From: JBBDQZ01 sp040905705
GTDB lineage: Bacteria > Bacteroidota > Rhodothermia > Balneolales > Natronogracilivirgulaceae
NCBI GenBank assembly: GCA_040905705.1
Contig: JBBDQZ010000063.1
Location: 17,771 to 81,770, forward strand
Length of the DNA: 64,000 bases
Reading direction: 5' to 3'
In this document: piece by piece, positions 19,642-28,579 of the stretch
Position numbering within the stretch: position 1 is the stretch's first letter
Layout of the letters: each line of letters begins with the position of its first letter
Translations under genes and position numbers: made by a program
The notes under the pieces: model-generated
Told to the model about the DNA's origin: nothing
Databases searched by the model: none
What the model saw: the letters and a program-made list of their open reading frames with translations, nothing else

Positions 19642-20033
19642 AAGTTCACATATTGACGCCACAGGGGCTTGTGTTTGAAGGGGATGCGTTACGTGTGCGT
19701 GTGCCGGGATCGGAAGGTGGTTTTGAAGTGTTGAACAACCACGCCCGGCTTGTCTCCCTGCTGGGAATTGGTAAACTGATTGTGAAGGATCCTGAAAAGA
19801 ACGACCTGGTTTTTGCTGTCAGTGGGGGTTTTGTTGAAGTAAATGAAAATGTGGTGACGGTGATGGCCGAGGATGCCGTGTCTGCTGAAAAAATCAATCT
19901 GGAGCAGAATCTGGATGAGAAAGAGAAAGCAGAAAGTGAGCTGGAGACGCTGAAAACAGATACGGCGGAGCACAGACGTGTAACCACCGAACTTAAAAAA
20001 ATCACAAACCGGATCAATATCGCTCGCAATTAA
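19638..20033 (+). CDS. atpC: F1 ATP synthase subunit epsilon
   Basis: Central-stalk subunit that couples rotation and inhibits ATP hydrolysis, 131 residues. The N-terminal beta-sandwich (MKVHILTPQGLVFEG..., GGFEVLNNHARLVSLLG) is typical. The C-terminal helical hairpin (about 80-131) is highly charged with many Glu and Lys. The start codon lies inside the end of atpD (ATGA overlap), so translation is probably coupled. Confidence 0.95.
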   Translation: MKVHILTPQGLVFEGDALRVRVPGSEGGFEVLNNHARLVSLLGIGKLIVKDPEKNDLVFAVSGGFVEVNENVVTVMAEDAVSAEKINLEQNLDEKEKAESELETLKTDTAEHRRVTTELKKITNRINIARN

Positions 20034-20135
20034 CTATTCTTTCGTATGCATGACCGGTCACTTCAGGCAGGGTGGCTACGCGGGCCGAGCGAATCCATAA
20101 AAACCATTTATTTGGTTGTGATATGATTCTGTAGA

Positions 20136-22652
20136 TTACCAGCTAATGCGACTGGGACGTGACGGTTCCTCTTCCATTTGAACGGGAGGTTGCTCCATGA
20201 TAAAACCTTGTGGCTGCTCAAAAGCATCTCTGCTCCAGGGCACATTGGGATCATTTGAGCAGTTTTGAATGAATTGCCCCACAATAGGCAAGGCTGTACG
20301 TGCACCTTGTCCGATCTGTGTGTTGCGGGGGAAGCGGACCCTTCGATCTTCCCCGCCCACCCAGGCTCCGGCAACAAGATGGGGCATCAAGGCAACAAAC
20401 CAGTTATCTGCACTGTTCTGGGTTGTACCCGTCTTGCCGGCAATATCCTGAGAAATGTTGAACATCCAGTTCATTCGGTTGCCGGTACCAACCCAACCGT
20501 CACCACCACGAATCACACCCCGCATCATATCAATCATGATATAAGCGGTTTCGGGACTAATCGCCTCGTGCTGGTTTTCCGATCGAAATTCCTGGAGAAT
20601 GTTGCCCTGGCTATCTTCAATGCGAGTAACCGCTAAAGGCTCTATGTGTACTCCCATGTTGGCAAATGTAGCATAAGCACTGGTCAGTTCAAGAAGACTT
20701 GTTTCGGCCGTACCCAGAGCAATGGAAGGCAGGGTAGACATGGGGGACTTATTGATACCCATATTTTGAGCAAAATCGGCAATTTTTTCACCGGCCAGAC
20801 GAAGATCCTCCAAACGGTTGGTTCCGGGTGAACCGGCCAGCTCGGGAAGCAGTCGGACCGTAACGTTATTCAAACTTCGCCCGATACCTTCCCGGAGTGT
20901 CATCATTTCAGGTCCACTTGGAATGACCGGATCCCTTGGCGACCAGCGGTCACCGCTGGAATCAAAAAAATTAACCGGATATTTTGAAAACCGATGATAA
21001 GGGCGATATCCGTTATCAATCGCCACAGCATATACAAACGGTTTGAACGTTGACCCTGTCTGTCTTTTCAACTGATTGACATTATCCCGCTGAATGGTGC
21101 TGTAATCCGATCCACCCACCCATGCAAGGATATTGCCATTTGATGGATCAATCGCTACAAAACCTGCTTCCAGACGAGTACGTGCACTTTTTACTGAATC
21201 AATAAACGCTTCGTTTTCTTTCAGCATGGTCAGAATTTCCTCTCTCGAACCCCGATCTTCCTCCATATACCTTTGAAATTGATCGGTTTCTATAATAAAA
21301 CTGTTTAAAAATTCCGGATATTCATTCCAGAAATTATCCATATACTCATCATTCTCTATACCTTCTTCCGAAGTCCATTCAAGCTCAAAGTTTTTTTGAT
21401 GTTCCGCCAGTTGTTCTTTTAGAGCCTCTTCGGCATAACGTTGCATGCGCGAATCGATGGTCGTGTGTATCAGCAGGCCGTCGCGGTAAAGATCATACCC
21501 GTTTTCATCCGCCCATCCCTGTATTTGCTGAAGAACAAATTGGCCAAAGTAACGGCTCTCACGTCCGGCTCTGAACGGTGGATTATAATCCAGTAGTATA
21601 GGTTCTTCCCGCAGTTGTCTGAATGCGTTTTCTGAAATGAAGCCGTGACGGGACATCTGGGCCAAAACGACATTCCGGCGTCTCAACGACCTTTCCGGAC
21701 GTAATCTCGGGTTCAAAGCAAATACAGCCTGTAGCGTACCGATCAAGGTGGCGGCTTCATTGACAGACAAATCGCTGGCAGGTTTATTGAAATGCGTGTG
21801 GGCGGCCGATTCAATCCCAAAGGTACTGTTACTGAATTCCACCGTGTTGAGATACATTTCAATGATTTCCTGTTTGGTGTAATTCTGCTCTATCTGAATA
21901 GCTGTGATCATTTCCCGCAATTTACGGGTGACATTGACCTCTCGTCCTATGGAGCGGTACAAATTCCGGGCAAGTTGTTGAGAGATGGTGGATCCACCCT
22001 GTGGATTGCCCCTGATAAGATGATAGGGAATAGCGAGTGTTCGGTACATATCGATCCCCCAATGATTGTAAAATCGATGATCTTCCGTAGCAATCAGAGC
22101 ATTTATTACATTTTGAGAGATGTTCTGGTAAGAAGTATAGGTTCGGTTTTCTGTGAAATATTTATCAAGAACCTGGCCATCCCTGCTTAACACAAAACTG
22201 GCTTCATCGGTTTGCGGATTTTCCAGTTCTTCAATGGATGGCAGACCTTTAGAGAGATACAGAAAGAATATGGATCCGGTAAGAAGTCCGGCAAATACCA
22301 CGCCTCCGAACGCATAAAAAATATGTTTCCATCGGATGGGACCGGCATTATCGGATGACCATCGGTTAAACCCTCCAAAACCCCAGCCTCCGTTTCCTCC
22401 ATTGCCGGTCTTACCGCCATGATTTCCAGGACCATCACTCTTTCCATGTCTGTATTGCGACATATCCGAATGGCCGGAGTGTGGTTTATTGCCGGATGGG
22501 GTGAACGGATCCGGGATTTCAGGCTCCTTCCCACTCGGATGCTCTTCAGTGGTTCCCTGATCGGTTTTTCTTTGTTTGGCCATTTCACGCCTGTACTCGG
22601 GATCATTGAGGTAGCGTTCCATGTCCATATTTTCAAATCCCTTGTTTGTCAT
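20136..22652 (-). CDS. Class A penicillin-binding protein (PBP1A-type)
   Basis: Bifunctional peptidoglycan synthase of 838 residues. The first ~110 residues are cytoplasmic and rich in Gly, His, Asn and Pro, then one membrane anchor (about 113-132). The GT51 glycosyltransferase domain has the catalytic Glu in TEDHRFYNHWG and the GGSTISQQLARNLY motif. The transpeptidase domain shows SxxK (GSTFKPF), SxN (SLNN) and KTGTT. All catalytic residues are present. The long low-complexity cytoplasmic tail is unusual. Its ATG overlaps the stop of the upstream LpxH-like gene by 4 bases, so the two are translationally coupled. Confidence 0.94.
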   Translation of the reverse strand: MTNKGFENMDMERYLNDPEYRREMAKQRKTDQGTTEEHPSGKEPEIPDPFTPSGNKPHSGHSDMSQYRHGKSDGPGNHGGKTGNGGNGGWGFGGFNRWSSDNAGPIRWKHIFYAFGGVVFAGLLTGSIFFLYLSKGLPSIEELENPQTDEASFVLSRDGQVLDKYFTENRTYTSYQNISQNVINALIATEDHRFYNHWGIDMYRTLAIPYHLIRGNPQGGSTISQQLARNLYRSIGREVNVTRKLREMITAIQIEQNYTKQEIIEMYLNTVEFSNSTFGIESAAHTHFNKPASDLSVNEAATLIGTLQAVFALNPRLRPERSLRRRNVVLAQMSRHGFISENAFRQLREEPILLDYNPPFRAGRESRYFGQFVLQQIQGWADENGYDLYRDGLLIHTTIDSRMQRYAEEALKEQLAEHQKNFELEWTSEEGIENDEYMDNFWNEYPEFLNSFIIETDQFQRYMEEDRGSREEILTMLKENEAFIDSVKSARTRLEAGFVAIDPSNGNILAWVGGSDYSTIQRDNVNQLKRQTGSTFKPFVYAVAIDNGYRPYHRFSKYPVNFFDSSGDRWSPRDPVIPSGPEMMTLREGIGRSLNNVTVRLLPELAGSPGTNRLEDLRLAGEKIADFAQNMGINKSPMSTLPSIALGTAETSLLELTSAYATFANMGVHIEPLAVTRIEDSQGNILQEFRSENQHEAISPETAYIMIDMMRGVIRGGDGWVGTGNRMNWMFNISQDIAGKTGTTQNSADNWFVALMPHLVAGAWVGGEDRRVRFPRNTQIGQGARTALPIVGQFIQNCSNDPNVPWSRDAFEQPQGFIMEQPPVQMEEEPSRPSRISW

Positions 22653-23509
22653 TCATTAATATTTCCGCTATCGGATTGTAACGAGTATGTGTCGCTGTTC
22701 CATGTAACGATGCTGAACTCCCGGTTGGTGTACAATCCTGCAGTTTTATCACGTCCGAAATATCCGCAGTTCATACAAACATTACCCTGTTGTGACCATA
22801 AAAATGGAGAGTGATGGTGCCCGTATACAATAGCCTGAATGGTGTCGTCATCTATTACTTTATGTTTTGCCCATGAATCAAGCATCTTTCTTTGGTTCTG
22901 TGCAGATGATTTTTTTTCAATGATTCTTTTGCATCCGGAAAACCATTTCATACAGGCCAAACCCGCGCGGGGTGGCAACAGTCGTTGATACATTGAAGTA
23001 AAATACGGCTTTCTGAGAAGCCGGTGCGTGGCAGGACGCGGAAGATTCATATCCGGATCGTTCAGGCCGTCCCCATGTAGCACCATGAAAGTTACTTCGC
23101 CATTATCGATAATACGGTACTCATGTTCCACATCAAAACCGAGCCTTTCCAGGTATCCCGTTGTCCAGTTGTCATGATTACCGGTAAGATACAAAGTATG
23201 ACTATCGGTTAACCGATGATGTTCGTAGAAACGCTTCATTACCTGTTTCCCAATATCGGGAATATAGCCGGGGTATTCCATCCAGTAATCAAAAAAATCA
23301 CCCAACAGAATAATATTCAAATCATGTTCCTCGCAAAAAGAAATCAACCGAATTATCTGCTGCTCAAGCTCGAGATTTTTGACTTTGGAAAAAGCACCGA
23401 GATGCACGTCCGACAGGAACAAATACGATCGAACGGGTTTAATCAAGTGGTTATTTTTTTCGATAGATGACAAAACGAATGAATTCAGACAATAAGTGCC
23501 GGATTTCAT
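22649..23509 (-). CDS. LpxH-like UDP-2,3-diacylglucosamine diphosphatase
   Basis: Calcineurin-like metallophosphoesterase, about 286 residues. Metal-binding motifs appear in order: SDVHLG, LLGDFFDYW, GNHDNW, VLHGDG and GHHHSP; the GDFFDYWMEY segment and overall order resemble LpxH of lipid A synthesis. The open frame extends upstream to 23677 but would lie deep inside the preceding gene; the ATG at 23509 still overlaps it by 59 bases, and a TTG further in (before LIKPVRSYLFLSDVH) is possible. It is embedded in an envelope operon between a polyprenyl synthase and a PBP, consistent with lipid A or envelope metabolism. Confidence 0.82.
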   Translation of the reverse strand: MKSGTYCLNSFVLSSIEKNNHLIKPVRSYLFLSDVHLGAFSKVKNLELEQQIIRLISFCEEHDLNIILLGDFFDYWMEYPGYIPDIGKQVMKRFYEHHRLTDSHTLYLTGNHDNWTTGYLERLGFDVEHEYRIIDNGEVTFMVLHGDGLNDPDMNLPRPATHRLLRKPYFTSMYQRLLPPRAGLACMKWFSGCKRIIEKKSSAQNQRKMLDSWAKHKVIDDDTIQAIVYGHHHSPFLWSQQGNVCMNCGYFGRDKTAGLYTNREFSIVTWNSDTYSLQSDSGNINE

Positions 23510-24470
23510 TATCCGGGAATTTGTTAAGTTCAGCCAGTGCTTTTCCGGCGTGTTCTTCCATCTTGCTCCGGGTATATTCCAGCCCGCCCTGATCCCGGAC
23601 AAATGACCGGATTCGCTGTATTTCATCCTCTGTTTTTCTTCTTTTCCGATATAACCACCGCATGCGCTTTTGTTCAATTATACTGGATGTGTTCAGAGCA
23701 GCAATAAACGGTAAAGTGATTTTTCTTTCTCTGATGTCGTTATTGTTAGACTTGCCGGTATTGTGCCTGCTATAGTCAAGCAAGTCATCACGAATCTGGA
23801 AGGCAAGCCCGATCTGGTGTCCAATTTCACACATACGGCTGCGAATTTCCTGGTTCGCACCGGCACTGATGGCTCCGCATTCACAACAAGCTATGAGCAG
23901 ACTTCCGGTTTTCTCTGAAATAATTTGATAATATTTCTCTTCAGTAAGGTTTTGCAGCCCCGAGGCTTTGAATTGCCGCAATTCACCTTCACTCATACGC
24001 CTGACAGCGGTGGACAGAACACGTAACAATTCAAATTCATCGGTATCGATCGCCACCAGTAACCCCTTTGCCAGTAGAAAATCGCCGAGTAATACTCCGG
24101 CTTTGTTTTTCCAGACTTTGTTGACACTCAGCAAACCACGACGCTGGTCGGCATCATCAACGACATCATCATGGATCAATGTTGCCGTATGAAGCAATTC
24201 GATCATGGTGGCGGCTGTATAGGTACGTTCGTTGATCCCGCCGCACAATTTTGATGATAGCAACACAAGCATGGGCCGCATCTCCTTACCTTTCATGCGA
24301 AGCAGGTAGTTGATAATGCGATTCAATAAAAAGACATCGGTATGGAGATATTTCCGGAAATGTTTTTTGAATAATGCAAGCTCGGTCCGAATAGGCTGCT
24401 GAATATCATTCAGAGAACTGATAGACGGACGATTATCCCTCGCTATTTTTCCCGTTTCTGTTTTAATCAT
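23451..24470 (-). CDS. Long-chain polyprenyl diphosphate synthase
   Basis: Trans-prenyltransferase of 339 residues making the isoprenoid chain of menaquinone. Two aspartate-rich motifs are seen: LIHDDVVDDADQRRG (FARM) and QIRDDLLDY (SARM). The residues before the first DDxxD (AATMIELLHTATLIHDD) are small, which fits a long-chain product (C35-C40). The exact chain length cannot be read. It starts the leftward operon with the LpxH-like and PBP genes. Confidence 0.92.
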   Translation of the reverse strand: MIKTETGKIARDNRPSISSLNDIQQPIRTELALFKKHFRKYLHTDVFLLNRIINYLLRMKGKEMRPMLVLLSSKLCGGINERTYTAATMIELLHTATLIHDDVVDDADQRRGLLSVNKVWKNKAGVLLGDFLLAKGLLVAIDTDEFELLRVLSTAVRRMSEGELRQFKASGLQNLTEEKYYQIISEKTGSLLIACCECGAISAGANQEIRSRMCEIGHQIGLAFQIRDDLLDYSRHNTGKSNNNDIRERKITLPFIAALNTSSIIEQKRMRWLYRKRRKTEDEIQRIRSFVRDQGGLEYTRSKMEEHAGKALAELNKFPDNEIRHLLSEFIRFVIYRKK

Positions 24471-24526
24471 GCAAAACTCATGATTATTTTGAGATTATAT
24501 TTAATATCTTTTGACCGGCTATGGTT

Positions 24527-24546
24527 TAAGATGTAGTAAGATGTAG
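24527..24546. repeat. Two tandem copies of a 10-base unit
   Basis: TAAGATGTAG occurs twice without a gap, and a further partial ATGTA follows. It is about 55 bases upstream of the polyprenyl synthase start and could be a phased binding site or a slippage product. Confidence 0.6.
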
Positions 24547-24646
24547 ATGTAACTGGATAGTCGAATGGCCCCGCCATACATCGCGCCAATTTAGCAGTAT
24601 TTTCAATACAAAATCTTCAGAAAAGTTATTGAAAACAATTAAACGT

Positions 24647-24763
24647 ATGGATGTTTTCACCGACAGTGGTTATGCACAAGATTTGTTTAAGGTAGCCCGG
24701 TCTGATCGGAAAAACGAACCCAAGCCGGCCGGAAGCTGTTCATCCGGTCAAAATTCTGAATAA
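24647..24763 (+). CDS. Possible 38-residue leader peptide before pgi
   Basis: ATG-initiated frame of 38 codons, starting MDVFTDSGYAQDLFKVARSD and ending TAA 12 bases before the pgi ATG. The composition is hydrophilic, with one Cys, and shows no signal peptide or known motif. Its position suggests either a small co-translated protein or chance. I do not recognise it and the evidence is only positional. Confidence 0.2.
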   Translation: MDVFTDSGYAQDLFKVARSDRKNEPKPAGSCSSGQNSE

Positions 24764-24775
24764 AAACAATTTTGT

Positions 24776-26068
24776 ATGTTTACGATTGATGCTTCAAAAG
24801 CCCGGTTATTTCTCACCGACCAGGAATGGACGGATGCATGGGATAGTGTTTCTGTAGCATCCAGGGAACTGGACAACCGGACCGGAATGGGAACCGAATG
24901 GCTGGGTTGGCAGGAAATACTTCAAAAACCTGATACGGTGCTCCTTGATAATCTAAGAGAAATCGGTTCGACTGTTTACAGCGAAGCCGATGTATTTATT
25001 ATTTGTGGGATTGGAGGTTCTTATCTCGGTGCACGGGCTGTAATTGAAGCACTGTCACCGGATTTCAGGGAGGATGGTCCGGAAATTCTTTATGCAGGGC
25101 ATCATATTTCCGGCCGATATCTCAAACAGCTCATCCGTTATCTCGAAAAACCCAAATCCGACGGGTCGAAGAAATCGGTGTATTTGAATGTTATTTCAAA
25201 ATCAGGTACAACCATTGAAACAGCGCTTGCCTTCCGTATTCTCAGAAAATGGATGCATGAACGGTATGGCGACAAGGCTGTTTCCCGGATTTTCTGTACC
25301 ACCAGCAAGGAGGGAGGAGCCCTGAATCAATTTGTTCGTGCATTCGGTTATCGACAGTTTATTCTGCCGGACGATATCGGCGGTCGTTTTTCCGTACTGA
25401 CACCGGTTGGATTATTCCCGGTTGCTGTGGCCGGAATTCCTGTTAAACAGATTTATTCCGGTGCTGTCCAGGCCTATGAGAACCTGAAAAAAAACAGGGA
25501 AAACCTGCTGGAATATACCGCCTCCCGGCTTGCTCTCTACCGGAAAGGTTACGCCATTGATCTTGTTTCGACTTTTGAACCCCATCTGGTCTCTCTGGGT
25601 GGATGGCTTCAACAACTCTATGGTGAAAGCGAAGGGAAAAATGGGCAGGGACTTTTTCCTTCGGTGCTTCAATATACTACTGACCTGCACAGCCTGGGGC
25701 AGATGGTTCAGGATGGCCGGCGTAATCTCATCGAAACTTTTTTGACAGTACGCAATCAGCCAGGTAGCATTATTGTGGAGGAGGATACTGAAAATTATGA
25801 TGGATTGAACTATTTGACGGGAAAAAGTCTTGAAGAGATTAACCAAAAGGCGCTTGAAGGTACCCAAAAAGCCCATCAGGAGGGCGCGGTTCCTATTTTT
25901 ATCGGTACTTTTGATAAAGTCGATGCCGAATCAATCGGACATGCCATTTATTATTTCGAGCTTGCAACCGCCGTATTTGTCTATGCACTGGGAGAGAATC
26001 CGTTTGATCAACCTGGTGTGGAAAATTACAAGAAAGCCATGTATCAGCTTTTAGGCAAGGAATCCTAA
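24776..26068 (+). CDS. pgi: Glucose-6-phosphate isomerase
   Basis: Interconverts glucose-6-phosphate and fructose-6-phosphate, 430 residues, in the size range of the short bacterial PGI class. The SIS-fold phosphosugar-binding segment CGIGGSYLGARA, the NVISKSGTTIETA motif and the PDDIGGRFSVLTPVGL signature are present, as is the C-terminal NPFDQPGVENYK signature. The gene precedes the deoxynucleoside kinase by 11 bp and probably shares its transcript. Confidence 0.97.
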   Translation: MFTIDASKARLFLTDQEWTDAWDSVSVASRELDNRTGMGTEWLGWQEILQKPDTVLLDNLREIGSTVYSEADVFIICGIGGSYLGARAVIEALSPDFREDGPEILYAGHHISGRYLKQLIRYLEKPKSDGSKKSVYLNVISKSGTTIETALAFRILRKWMHERYGDKAVSRIFCTTSKEGGALNQFVRAFGYRQFILPDDIGGRFSVLTPVGLFPVAVAGIPVKQIYSGAVQAYENLKKNRENLLEYTASRLALYRKGYAIDLVSTFEPHLVSLGGWLQQLYGESEGKNGQGLFPSVLQYTTDLHSLGQMVQDGRRNLIETFLTVRNQPGSIIVEEDTENYDGLNYLTGKSLEEINQKALEGTQKAHQEGAVPIFIGTFDKVDAESIGHAIYYFELATAVFVYALGENPFDQPGVENYKKAMYQLLGKES

Positions 26069-26079
26069 ATCTTATTTTT

Positions 26080-26721
26080 ATGCCTGGTAAATCAGCCCCC
26101 ACCTTCTCCTATTATGCCATTGCCGGAAATATTGGAGCAGGCAAATCGTCCCTGACATCGTTGCTTGCAGATCACTTCAAATGGAAAACCTATTTTGAAT
26201 CGGTTGAAAATAATCCTTATTTAGCTGATTTTTATGAAGATATGAGGAGATGGAGTTTTAATCTGCAAATCTATTTTCTCTCCAGCCGGTTTCGCAGCCA
26301 GAAAGAGCTTGTGCGCGCTGGAAAAAGCTTTATACAAGACCGCACGGTTTATGAGGATGTTGAGATTTTTGCCAGGAATTTGTACCAGATGGGACTGATG
26401 AGCAAAAGGGACTACGATAATTATTCTGCTCTTTTTCATGAAATGGTTGAGTTTCTAACGCCTCCTGATTTACTGATCTATCTTCGTGCCGAAGTGCCTA
26501 CACTGGTTCGTCAAATTCAGCAAAGAGGACGTGATTATGAAAGCTCCATTCGTATCGAATATCTTGAACGTCTTAACACACTATATGAAGACTGGATCCA
26601 AAGGTATTCACATGAAAAACTGATTATTGACACCGACCATCTTGATTTTGTAAATAACAGGGAAGATTTGGGCAAAATTATAGAAATGATCGAGCAACGG
26701 CGATTTGGTTTGTTTTCTTAG
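26080..26721 (+). CDS. Deoxynucleoside kinase
   Basis: Phosphorylates deoxynucleosides for dNTP salvage, 213 residues. It has the P-loop GNIGAGKSSL (16-25), a conserved ESVENNPYLADFYEDM segment that binds the sugar and Mg2+, and the ERLNTLYEDW region of the lid. It belongs to the dGK/dAK/dNK family widespread in Bacteroidota and Firmicutes. The base specificity is not clear. Confidence 0.92.
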   Translation: MPGKSAPTFSYYAIAGNIGAGKSSLTSLLADHFKWKTYFESVENNPYLADFYEDMRRWSFNLQIYFLSSRFRSQKELVRAGKSFIQDRTVYEDVEIFARNLYQMGLMSKRDYDNYSALFHEMVEFLTPPDLLIYLRAEVPTLVRQIQQRGRDYESSIRIEYLERLNTLYEDWIQRYSHEKLIIDTDHLDFVNNREDLGKIIEMIEQRRFGLFS

Positions 26722-26780
26722 CATTGTATATCAGGTCATTTATTGCTAAATTAACCAGCTTTGTAATAAGTGCATTAAAT

Positions 26781-27290
26781 ATGATTTCGTTTCGGTTAAA
26801 CGAGATACCAGAGGGTCTGTCTGAAAAGTTGCTTTCTGTTGATGCAAAAGAACTGGATATCGAACAGTCTGAGATCAGACATGTCCATTTGAATTTGCGT
26901 TTTAACAAAAAGCAGGATATCTATCTCAGGATAGAGTGCCGTATTGTGGCCAATGCAACATTTAAGTGTGACAGGTCTCTGGACGTTTTTGAAACGGAAT
27001 TGGATAGCCATTACGAAGTGGTATTTCAAAAATATGCGGAAAATGAACGTGAGGATCATTCGGGCACTCTGCGTCGTCTGGATCCATCCCATAATGTGAT
27101 TGATATTACCAAAGAATTGCGAGATACGGTTTTACTAAGTGTTCCGATCAAGAAACTTCATCCCAGGTATTTCAATGACGGCATAGCCACAGAATTTGAA
27201 GCCAGCTTCGGGAACAATGACCAAGATCAGGAACACGATCCCCGCTGGGATGCTTTGACAAAATTGAAACAGCAAATTCAAAAGAATTGA
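26781..27290 (+). CDS. YceD/DUF177 family protein
   Basis: A 169-residue protein of the YceD (DUF177) family, which is nearly always encoded just before rpmF and is involved in 23S rRNA or large-subunit accumulation in bacteria and plastids. I chose the ATG at 26781 (MISFRLNEIPEGLS), since residues before it look like noise. The core RVIANATFKCDRSLDVFE-like segment contains only one of the cysteines seen in some homologues, and the C-terminus is acidic with a basic tail. It lies 9 bp from rpmF. Confidence 0.85.
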   Translation: MISFRLNEIPEGLSEKLLSVDAKELDIEQSEIRHVHLNLRFNKKQDIYLRIECRIVANATFKCDRSLDVFETELDSHYEVVFQKYAENEREDHSGTLRRLDPSHNVIDITKELRDTVLLSVPIKKLHPRYFNDGIATEFEASFGNNDQDQEHDPRWDALTKLKQQIQKN

Positions 27291-27299
27291 TGAACTATT

Positions 27300-27485
27300 A
27301 TGGCTCACCCTAAACGAAAAACCTCCAAGGCCAGGCGTGACAAACGCAGGGCCCATCATACATTGGACGAAGTAACTCTGACAGAGTGTTCCAACTGTGG
27401 TGCTATTCATCAGCGCCATCGTGCTTGTGCTGAGTGCGGTTATTATCGGGGCAAACAAGTTATCAAGTCGGCAACAGAAGTTTAA
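27300..27485 (+). CDS. rpmF: 50S ribosomal protein L32
   Basis: Small ribosomal protein of 61 residues, starting MAHPKRKTSKARRDKRRAHH. The zinc-ribbon CxxC pair is intact (CSNCGAIHQRHRACAECGYY). Co-transcribed with the upstream YceD gene and the downstream plsX, the classical order. Confidence 0.98.
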   Translation: MAHPKRKTSKARRDKRRAHHTLDEVTLTECSNCGAIHQRHRACAECGYYRGKQVIKSATEV

Positions 27486-27548
27486 TGTTTACAGCTGACA
27501 GCACTCAAACATTAATATAGAAGAAACTTTTTATTTAAAGCTTTCAAA

Positions 27549-28532
27549 ATGAAAATTGCCGTTGATGCCGCCGGAGGTGATTTTTTCCCTGAAAATCCCG
27601 TAAAAGGAGCTGTCCTGGCTGTTCAGGAATATAGCGATTTATCAGTCGTTTTGACGGGTCCGGAACATACCATAAAAAAAGAACTGGATCTGCATGACCA
27701 TCCATCCGGACGTATTTTTGTTCAGGATGCCCCACAGATCATAGGTATGGAAGAGACCCCGGCGCAAGCAGTAAAAAACAAAACCAATTCCTCCATTGTC
27801 GTTGGTTTGGGCATGCATCAAAAGGGGTTGGTTGATGGGTTTGTGAGTGCCGGTAATACCGGCGCTTTGATGGCGGCGTCTGCATTTATACTGGGAAGAC
27901 TTGATGGTATTATTCGCCCCAGTATTGCCACTTTTTTTCCTACTGTCAAGGGGCCGGGATTGATGATCGATGCTGGAGCCAACCTGGAGGCAAAACCCGA
28001 GATGCTGTTTCAATTCGGATCAATGGGAGATATCTATGCCCGTGACATTATGGGGATCAAAACTCCCCGTGTCGGCTTGCTGAATGTGGGAGAGGAAAAA
28101 GAGAAGGGATCTGAAACACTGAAAAAAGCACATCAATTACTGAAATCCCTGCCTAACTTTATCGGTAATATAGAAGGCCGTGACATTCTCTCAGGAAAGG
28201 CGAATGTATTTGTTTGCGAAGGAGTTACAGGCAATATACTCCTTAAGTTCGGCGAATCGATTCCTGAAGCACTGAAAACATTGCTGATGGGAGTCATTCA
28301 AGAAAAACAGCTTGAGAAAAAACAGATTGCCTTGATGGTTTCCCTGCTTGAAGAAGCCTTCATACCTTTTGATTACCAGGCTGTTGGAGGAGTGCCTTTT
28401 CTTGGTGTTAACGGCATCAGCATGGTAGGGCATGGAGGAAGTTCCCCGATGGCCATAAAAAACATGATTTTGAATGCCGTTAAAATGGCTGAAACAGACA
28501 TAAATAAAAAAATCATTGCCTCAGTAGCATAG
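27549..28532 (+). CDS. plsX: Phosphate acyltransferase PlsX
   Basis: Converts acyl-ACP to acyl-phosphate at the entry to phospholipid synthesis; 327 residues, peripheral to the membrane. Characteristic sequences are MKIAVDAAGGDFFPEN, the FVSAGNTGALMA loop, LIDAGANLE and the C-terminal HGGSSPMAIKNM segment. Start of the fab block, in the order plsX-fabH-fabD-fabG-acpP-fabF. Confidence 0.97.
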   Translation: MKIAVDAAGGDFFPENPVKGAVLAVQEYSDLSVVLTGPEHTIKKELDLHDHPSGRIFVQDAPQIIGMEETPAQAVKNKTNSSIVVGLGMHQKGLVDGFVSAGNTGALMAASAFILGRLDGIIRPSIATFFPTVKGPGLMIDAGANLEAKPEMLFQFGSMGDIYARDIMGIKTPRVGLLNVGEEKEKGSETLKKAHQLLKSLPNFIGNIEGRDILSGKANVFVCEGVTGNILLKFGESIPEALKTLLMGVIQEKQLEKKQIALMVSLLEEAFIPFDYQAVGGVPFLGVNGISMVGHGGSSPMAIKNMILNAVKMAETDINKKIIASVA

Positions 28533-28579
28533 GAAATCAGTAATCACCATATCCTGTCCATCAGAATCTGTTCTAAACC

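Larger units (their letters stand above)
24471..24775. other. Divergent region between polyprenyl synthase and pgi
   Basis: This 305-base gap must hold promoters in both directions. It contains a perfect 10-base tandem duplication at 24527-24546 and a 38-codon open frame (24647-24763) ending 12 bases before the pgi start. I see no other structure. Confidence 0.5.

Noticed and set aside
20101..20117. AACCA/TGGTT stem between convergent atpC and the PBP gene
   Set aside because: Only five A/T-rich pairs and no T-run; too weak to call a terminator.
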